A DNA stretch of 10,916 nt from Spirochaetaceae bacterium (GTDB taxonomy: Bacteria > Spirochaetota > Spirochaetia > B11-G9): contig JAUVLL010000071.1 in assembly GCA_030600745.1 (NCBI GenBank), positions 1-10,916 on the forward strand, read 5' to 3'. How positions within the stretch are numbered: position 1 is the first letter of the stretch; the number at the start of each line of letters is the position of its first letter. The translations under genes were made by a program, and so were the position numbers. The notes under the pieces are model-generated. The model was not told the DNA's origin, did no database searches, and saw only the letters and a program-made list of their open reading frames with translations. Positions 7,580-10,916 of this stretch are shown one piece after another.

Positions 7580-7959
7580 ATGAATATACCCAAATAAAAA
7601 GCTCCGGAAAGAAAATAGAATTAGGTAAAAAGGGAGAAGAAATTGCTGCAGGATTTTTAGAAGATGCAGGGTACAAAATATTAAAGCGGAATTATATGAT
7701 TGGTCATTCTGATATTGATATTTTAGCAAAGTACAATGAATTTCTTGTTTTTGTCGAAGTAAGAACAAAGTCAAAAGAGGACAGGGGCATGCCGGAATAT
7801 ACTTTAACCAAAAAAAAACTCAAGCGCATGAAAAATACTGCAGAGCTTTACATTGCCTTTAATCATTATGAAGGCCTGGCCAGGCTGGATGCTGTTTGTA
7901 TTGTTTTGGATAACTCAGACAATATTAGGCATCTTGAACATTATGAGGGGGTTGGGTAA
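7576..7959 (+). CDS. yraN: YraN/UPF0102 family putative PD-(D/E)XK nuclease
   Basis: A 127-residue UPF0102 protein, normal length for the family. The fold is that of Holliday-junction-resolvase-like endonucleases. Core residues are GEEIAAGFLEDAGYKILKRNY (20-40), the acidic SDID (45-48) where most homologues have GEID, and the strand LVFVEVRTKS (57-66) with E61 and R63 in place of the E-x-K pair; Arg at this spot also occurs in E. coli YraN. A conserved lysine-rich segment (TLTKKKLKRM, 76-85) and LARLDAVCIV (101-110) close the fold. Biochemical activity is not firmly established for the family. It starts within the comM stop (ATGA overlap), with a G-run about 8 bases upstream. The dprA-comM-yraN grouping suggests a DNA recombination or uptake role. 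Confidence 0.9.
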   Translation: MNEYTQIKSSGKKIELGKKGEEIAAGFLEDAGYKILKRNYMIGHSDIDILAKYNEFLVFVEVRTKSKEDRGMPEYTLTKKKLKRMKNTAELYIAFNHYEGLARLDAVCIVLDNSDNIRHLEHYEGVG

Positions 7960-7960
7960 A

Positions 7961-7999
7961 TTCGCATTTCGCGAACTTTTACTTGACGTTTTGTTCGCA
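7961..7999. promoter_or_regulatory. TTCGC half-sites, candidate HigA operator
   Basis: TTCGC occurs at 7961-7965, 7968-7972 and 7995-7999 minus one base shift (TTCGCAA ends at 8000), and its complement GCGAA at 7971-7975, so 7968-7975 is the palindrome TTCGCGAA. GCGAAC (7971-7976) and GTTCGC (7993-7998) form an inverted repeat with 16 bases between, bracketing the -35 box. Type II antitoxins usually autoregulate through such repeats; binding here is inferred. Confidence 0.4.
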
Positions 8000-8011
8000 A
8001 TATGCTAAATT
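7983..8011 (+). promoter_or_regulatory. higBA promoter
   Basis: TTGACG (7983-7988), a 17-base spacer, then TAAATT (8006-8011) preceded by TG one base away (extended -10). Transcription would start near 8018, leaving a short leader with GGAAAAG (8024-8030) before the toxin ATG. Confidence 0.55.
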
Positions 8012-8035
8012 CAACTATTGAATGGAAAAGAAAAC

Positions 8036-8326
8036 ATGAATGTTATCAAATCGAAGACAATCCTGGCTTATGGAAGACAATACCCAGATGCAAAGGATTC
8101 TCTTGGAGCATGGCTCTTCCTGATGGAAATGCATTCTTTCCAACACCTTCAGGAACTTCGCCAGGTTTTTCCAGGTGCCGATCCGGTAGAATCAAAAAAA
8201 AAATTGATATGCTTCAACATTCATGGGAATAAATACAGGCTAATTGTTCGAATTACTTTTCCGAAAACTATCTTTATAAGAGAGTTTTTAACACATAGGG
8301 AATATGATAAAAAATACCCGTATTAG
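8036..8326 (+). CDS. higB: HigB-type toxin (RelE-like mRNA interferase)
   Basis: A 96-residue protein of the HigB_toxin family (PF09907). These toxins cleave mRNA, usually on the ribosome, and are held inactive by the antitoxin. Typical features are the start MNVIKSKT, the YPDAKDSLGAW segment (16-26), VFPGAD (44-49), FNIHGNKYRLIVRI (60-73) and the C-terminal REFLTHREYDK (82-92), whose His87 and basic residues match the family's usual end. I chose the ATG at 8036, not the TTG at 8018, because homologues begin with this M-N/R-x-I pattern and GGAAAAG lies 5 bases upstream; the longer start would sit at the predicted transcription start. The toxin comes first and the antitoxin second, the usual HigBA order, 50 bases apart. 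It follows yraN closely but has its own promoter. Confidence 0.9.
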   Translation: MNVIKSKTILAYGRQYPDAKDSLGAWLFLMEMHSFQHLQELRQVFPGADPVESKKKLICFNIHGNKYRLIVRITFPKTIFIREFLTHREYDKKYPY

Positions 8327-8334
8327 TTTACGGG
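8317..8334 (+). other. Stem-loop across the higB stop codon
   Basis: CCCGTA (8317-8322) and TACGGG (8329-8334) form a perfect 6-bp stem with a 6-base loop that contains the higB TAG. There is no T-run. It could influence the toxin to antitoxin ratio through mRNA processing or translation, or serve as a DNA operator. Confidence 0.4.
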
Positions 8335-8376
8335 AGAGTATCATAATGGATTCTAATAGCTGGTAAGGAGGTTGTC

Positions 8377-8772
8377 ATGACTGATATTCAATTTCAGAAT
8401 GAAAATGTGGTAGCTGGGTTTCTTCATAATCTTGTAATCTATAATGATAGAGACCTCGAAACAATGGCCGACTATGCCGAAGCATTGGCCGACCGCCTTG
8501 AAAGTGGAGACAATGTCATAGAACCCCTTTTCGATTATGTGACAGAGCTAATCGTTAAATATGAAAAGGATACATCAGTACCTCTTGAAGTCTCCGACTC
8601 ACAGGTTCTAAGGTTCCTGATGGATCAGCACAATCATAAGTTAAAAGATCTGGAAGATATTGCTCCAAAGTCTGTCTGGAGTGAAATTCTGAACGGGAAA
8701 AGGCAACTTAACAAAAATCATATTACAAAGCTGGCTGAAAAATACCACGTTTCTCCGGCTGTATTCTTTTAA
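8377..8772 (+). CDS. higA: HigA-type antitoxin with C-terminal HTH
   Basis: A 131-residue antitoxin of the COG5499 type, paired with HigB. The N-terminal half (about 1-70) is acidic and helical (DLETMADYAEALADRLESGD), the part expected to neutralise the toxin. The C-terminal half (about 74-131) is an XRE-like helix-turn-helix: QVLRFLMDQHNHKLKDLEDI, then SVWSEILNGKRQLNKNHITK and LAEKYHVSPAVFF, matching the usual pattern of recognition helix, N-G-K-R-x-L and a terminal VSPAVFF. It is expected to repress the higBA promoter. A near-perfect Shine-Dalgarno AAGGAGG (8365-8371) lies 5 bases before the ATG, much stronger than that of the toxin, which fits the need for antitoxin excess. Confidence 0.9.
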   Translation: MTDIQFQNENVVAGFLHNLVIYNDRDLETMADYAEALADRLESGDNVIEPLFDYVTELIVKYEKDTSVPLEVSDSQVLRFLMDQHNHKLKDLEDIAPKSVWSEILNGKRQLNKNHITKLAEKYHVSPAVFF

Positions 8773-8800
8773 TCTGAGAATAAATAACGGACCATTTACT

Positions 8801-8815
8801 GAGGGATTATCTCTC
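8801..8815 (+). terminator. Weak stem-loop after higA
   Basis: GAGGGA (8801-8806), a 3-base loop and TCTCTC (8810-8815) form a 6-bp stem with one G-U pair, in the gap between the convergent higA and ATPase genes. No T-tract follows, so termination here is a tentative assignment. Confidence 0.2.
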
Positions 8816-8818
8816 CCG

Positions 8819-10552
8819 TCAGGAAATTATCTTCTTTCTTTGCACCACATCAAAACCTCTAAGCCGATTCAGGGTAAAGGCTAATTCGAAAGAGCGGAAT
8901 TCGGCAAAATGCCCTGATATCCGGTCACTCAGGACATCAAGGCCATTTGTATCGATATCCTTCATAACCTGATCGATGATTTGTTTTATGGAAGATCTTT
9001 GATCTATATACTTTCCGGCATAATCCATAGCATATCCCAGGGCTTTTGTCTGAGACAGCTCAATCAATTGTTCCAAATCCGTCAAATCTATAATGCACTC
9101 TCCAAAATTTAATCTATGGATTTCCTTTGCATAGATCCTTTTTTTACCGTATTCATTGCAGGGATTAATACTTTCCGGAAGAGGAATGCGTTCTTTGATA
9201 TTAAAAGGGCTGTTTTTTCCCTCCGTAATCCTTTTTACAGGTGTTTTTTTGGAAATTTCATGAGCTTTTTCAGTAACATCAACCGGTTCATATTTTATCA
9301 TTTGAATAACATGGTCCGATACATCAAAATAATCCCCAACACCTCCTAAAACCACAATTGTTGATATCTGCTTTTCAGAATAAAGCTGCCTGACTCTATC
9401 AATAAACGGGGTAATCGGTTCATCGTCTTTATGGACCAGCTGCTGCATTTTAAAATCACGAATCATAAAATTCGTTGCACAAGTATCCTCATCCATTAAC
9501 AATACCTTAGCGCCAACTTCAATAGCTTCAATGAGACTTGCCGCCTGGGAAGTACTTCCACTGGAATTTTCTGTAGAGAACCCGGTGGTGTTTATCCGGA
9601 ATGGAAGATTCCGGATAAACCCTGAAATATCCGTTTTTACAACAGGCCTTCCGCTATATGCTCTCACCTTTACAGTTTCCGGAAGGGACACACATTGTTC
9701 TCTTCCGTCACCTGGGATATGGTTATAGCACCCAAATTCAAGAGCATTTAATAGTGTTGATTTACCATGATAACCGCCTCCTGCAATCAGCGTGACTCCT
9801 TCAGGGATTCCCATACCTGAAACCAAACCGGCATTGGGCAGTTCTATTTCTATTTTCAGATTTTCCGGTGATCCAAAAGGCACTGCCGACTCTATGCTCA
9901 TAGCCCGGTCACTGGAACCGCTTTCTCTGGGTAATATGGAACCATCGGCAATAAAGGCAACAAGTCCTAATGAATCCAGTTTATTTCGGAGATACTCAGC
10001 GTCTTTGGCTGTTCTAATGTGCTGCAGAAGATCTCCTGGTCTAAGATTTTTTTTAAACAAAGATAATTCAATAATTTTCGGGAGCTCTTCAAAAAACATC
10101 TCTTCTGCCGTTTTGGAATTTATGTTTCTACCTTCAGCCGGCAGCCCTAAAAAACAGCGTACTTCGATCACCTCATCATCTATCACCACACAATTTCTAT
10201 CCAATATTGCCTGTCCTGGCTGATTGATGGTAATGACTCCACTGAATCCTGTTCCCCGTCTGCCATTTGAAATATCCGCACTTGCACGATAGAATCGGCG
10301 GGTTAGAAAATCCCTAAAAGCAATCTCCTCTACTTTTGAATCCATCTTATAATTAATAATCCCCTCATCCATACGATTGGCCCGAATACAATAGATTCCT
10401 GTATGTGGCGGCGCATATGGATCTTTTGGAACCTGATGGATAATCAGCTTATAACCTGAAAAATCATATTCACCCCGAAGGGACTGGTAACCTCCATAAT
10501 CCTTACCGTCAAGAGATTCCAGTTTACTTTTGAGGATTTCCTTAGTAAACAT
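8819..10552 (-). CDS. Predicted ABC-class ATPase (COG3044/PF09818), function unknown
   Basis: A 577-residue protein, normal for this family. The N-terminal half (about 1-240) carries conserved GGYQSLRGEYDF (20-31), VPKDPYAPPHTG (41-52) and NGRRGTGFSG (96-105) blocks. The ATPase core has Walker A AGGGYHGKST (257-266), a non-canonical signature SSGSTSQAA (330-338) in place of LSGGQ, Walker B VLLMDEDT (350-357) followed by CATNFMIRD (358-366), and an IVVLGGVGDYFDVSDHVI segment (399-416) at the switch position. A C-terminal extension (about 420-577) completes it. There are no membrane helices, so it is a soluble ABC ATPase and not a transporter. A trypanosome homologue (MRB1590) has been described as an RNA-binding ATPase in mitochondrial RNA editing; the bacterial role is unknown. 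The start ATG (10552) has no clear ribosome site upstream. Confidence 0.9.
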   Translation of the reverse strand: MFTKEILKSKLESLDGKDYGGYQSLRGEYDFSGYKLIIHQVPKDPYAPPHTGIYCIRANRMDEGIINYKMDSKVEEIAFRDFLTRRFYRASADISNGRRGTGFSGVITINQPGQAILDRNCVVIDDEVIEVRCFLGLPAEGRNINSKTAEEMFFEELPKIIELSLFKKNLRPGDLLQHIRTAKDAEYLRNKLDSLGLVAFIADGSILPRESGSSDRAMSIESAVPFGSPENLKIEIELPNAGLVSGMGIPEGVTLIAGGGYHGKSTLLNALEFGCYNHIPGDGREQCVSLPETVKVRAYSGRPVVKTDISGFIRNLPFRINTTGFSTENSSGSTSQAASLIEAIEVGAKVLLMDEDTCATNFMIRDFKMQQLVHKDDEPITPFIDRVRQLYSEKQISTIVVLGGVGDYFDVSDHVIQMIKYEPVDVTEKAHEISKKTPVKRITEGKNSPFNIKERIPLPESINPCNEYGKKRIYAKEIHRLNFGECIIDLTDLEQLIELSQTKALGYAMDYAGKYIDQRSSIKQIIDQVMKDIDTNGLDVLSDRISGHFAEFRSFELAFTLNRLRGFDVVQRKKIIS

Positions 10553-10704
10553 ACTTTAAGTTAACTTTATCCATTTAAATCGCCGCCTATTCTATCAAGT
10601 TACTGCCTTCTACCTGTAATTGCAAGAATATCAGCAGCACACAGCCTGACGGATTCCCTGTTTCCCCTCTCTCAAAATCTGATCGCTTCAATTTTTTTGG
10701 GCGT
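10553..10704. other. Gene-free stretch upstream of the ATPase gene
   Basis: About 150 bases with no supported ORF on either strand. It should contain the ATPase promoter, but I find no convincing -35/-10 pair: TTGATA followed after 15 bases by TAAATG on the minus strand is the nearest. A T-run occurs at 10692-10698. Confidence 0.4.
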
Positions 10705-10726
10705 TTCCCTGGTTCCCTGGGCCAGG
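10705..10726. repeat. Tandem 8-bp duplication with CCTGG/CCAGG hairpin
   Basis: TTCCCTGG is repeated exactly at 10705-10712 and 10713-10720, followed by GCCAGG. CCTGG (10708-10712) can pair with CCAGG (10722-10726). It lies at the left edge of the G+C-rich element and could be part of it or a product of its insertion. Confidence 0.5.
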
Positions 10727-10830
10727 CTGCTCCGGGGTACGCTTCGGTTCCGTCGGGTTTTATTGCATGGACAGGTCGCGACCTGTCCCTACAACAAAAC
10801 CCGACCGCCTTCGGCGCCCTGCGTATCCTT
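10705..10830. repeat. G+C-rich palindromic element (REP/MITE-like)
   Basis: By hand count, 81 of 130 bases in 10701-10830 are G or C (62%), against 18 of 86 (21%) in 10831-10916. The core is a perfect 20-bp palindrome at 10769-10788 (GGACAGGTCG and its complement). It sits inside a larger inverted repeat, 10752-10805, with 24 of 27 positions paired; the outer arms are GTCGGGTTTT and AAAACCCGAC. Small hairpins flank it: CGG/CCG at 10745-10752 and CGCC-TTC-GGCG at 10806-10816, plus outer TACGC (10738-10742) and GCGTA (10821-10825). The composition and symmetry are typical of dispersed, transposase-mobilised intergenic repeats. No transposase is in the window and copy number cannot be seen. Confidence 0.65.
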
Positions 10831-10916
10831 AACGCATTGGATGCTTTATCTGTTTTATAAAAATATACTGTATAATGTTAAATTAATTATATAAAATATC
10901 GCTAATGGATATAAAC
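10831..10916. other. Very AT-rich tail of the window
   Basis: About 21% G+C, with a TATAAT at 10871-10876 that could be the -10 box of a + strand gene starting beyond the window. No good -35 box is present at the proper distance. No ORF is supported. Confidence 0.3.

Noticed and set aside
8018..8035. TTG start for higB at 8018
   Set aside because: It coincides with the predicted transcription start and adds six residues not seen in the family; the ATG at 8036 has the ribosome site.
8002..8232. 76-codon ORF overlapping higB in another frame
   Set aside because: The HigB frame matches a known family across its whole length; this one does not.
9792..10223. 143-codon + strand ORF opposite the ABC ATPase
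   Set aside because: Antisense shadow; Ser/Pro-rich translation with no recognisable motif and no ribosome site.
10697..10894. 65-codon + strand ORF
   Set aside because: It simply reads through the palindromic repeat and the AT-rich tail; no ribosome site, no domain-like composition.

Overview
The window looks like chromosomal DNA from an A+T-rich bacterium, most plausibly a free-living or host-associated spirochaete. That placement rests on protein style (the DUF2804 and COG3044 families together with an AT-rich HisD/FolC/DprA set) and is an inference; no rRNA or other taxonomic marker is present. No tRNA, rRNA, CRISPR array, complete insertion sequence or phage gene is visible.

Layout. 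(1) 54-344 (+): a short membrane-anchored ORF that reads like the amputated N-terminus of a sensor protein. (2) 435-1157 (-): an aminoacyl-tRNA-protein transferase (Bpt/Ate family). It is divergent from (3) a + strand run: a HisD-family dehydrogenase (1260-2564), FolC (overlapping, 2530-3894) and a DUF2804 protein (3947-4969). (4) After a 212-base gap, a tightly overlapping + strand cluster dprA-comM-yraN (5182-7959), the DNA-uptake/recombination part of the window. (5) A HigB/HigA-type toxin-antitoxin pair (8036-8772) with its own promoter and candidate operator repeats. (6) A convergent ABC-class ATPase of the COG3044/PF09818 type (8819-10552, -). (7) A gene-free end (10553-10916) holding a G+C-rich, strongly palindromic repeat-like element set against very AT-rich DNA.

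How the genes relate. dprA, comM and yraN overlap by a few bases and are almost certainly co-translated: DprA loads RecA on incoming single strands, ComM is a branch-migration helicase, and YraN is a putative nuclease of unknown role. The same three families are neighbours in Mycobacterium, so the association is conserved across phyla. hisD and folC overlap by 35 bases, and the DUF2804 gene follows with a strong ribosome binding site.

Most interesting points. The HisD-like protein differs at four positions that in E. coli HisD contact zinc or NAD: both non-histidine zinc ligands are exchanged (Gln to Glu, Asp to Asn), as are two NAD contacts. It may not be an ordinary histidinol dehydrogenase. 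The palindromic element at 10752-10805 looks like a mobile or REP/MITE-type repeat. The higBA module carries TTCGC half-sites around its promoter and a stem-loop spanning the toxin stop codon. I found no clearly new multi-gene system; these are the best leads.
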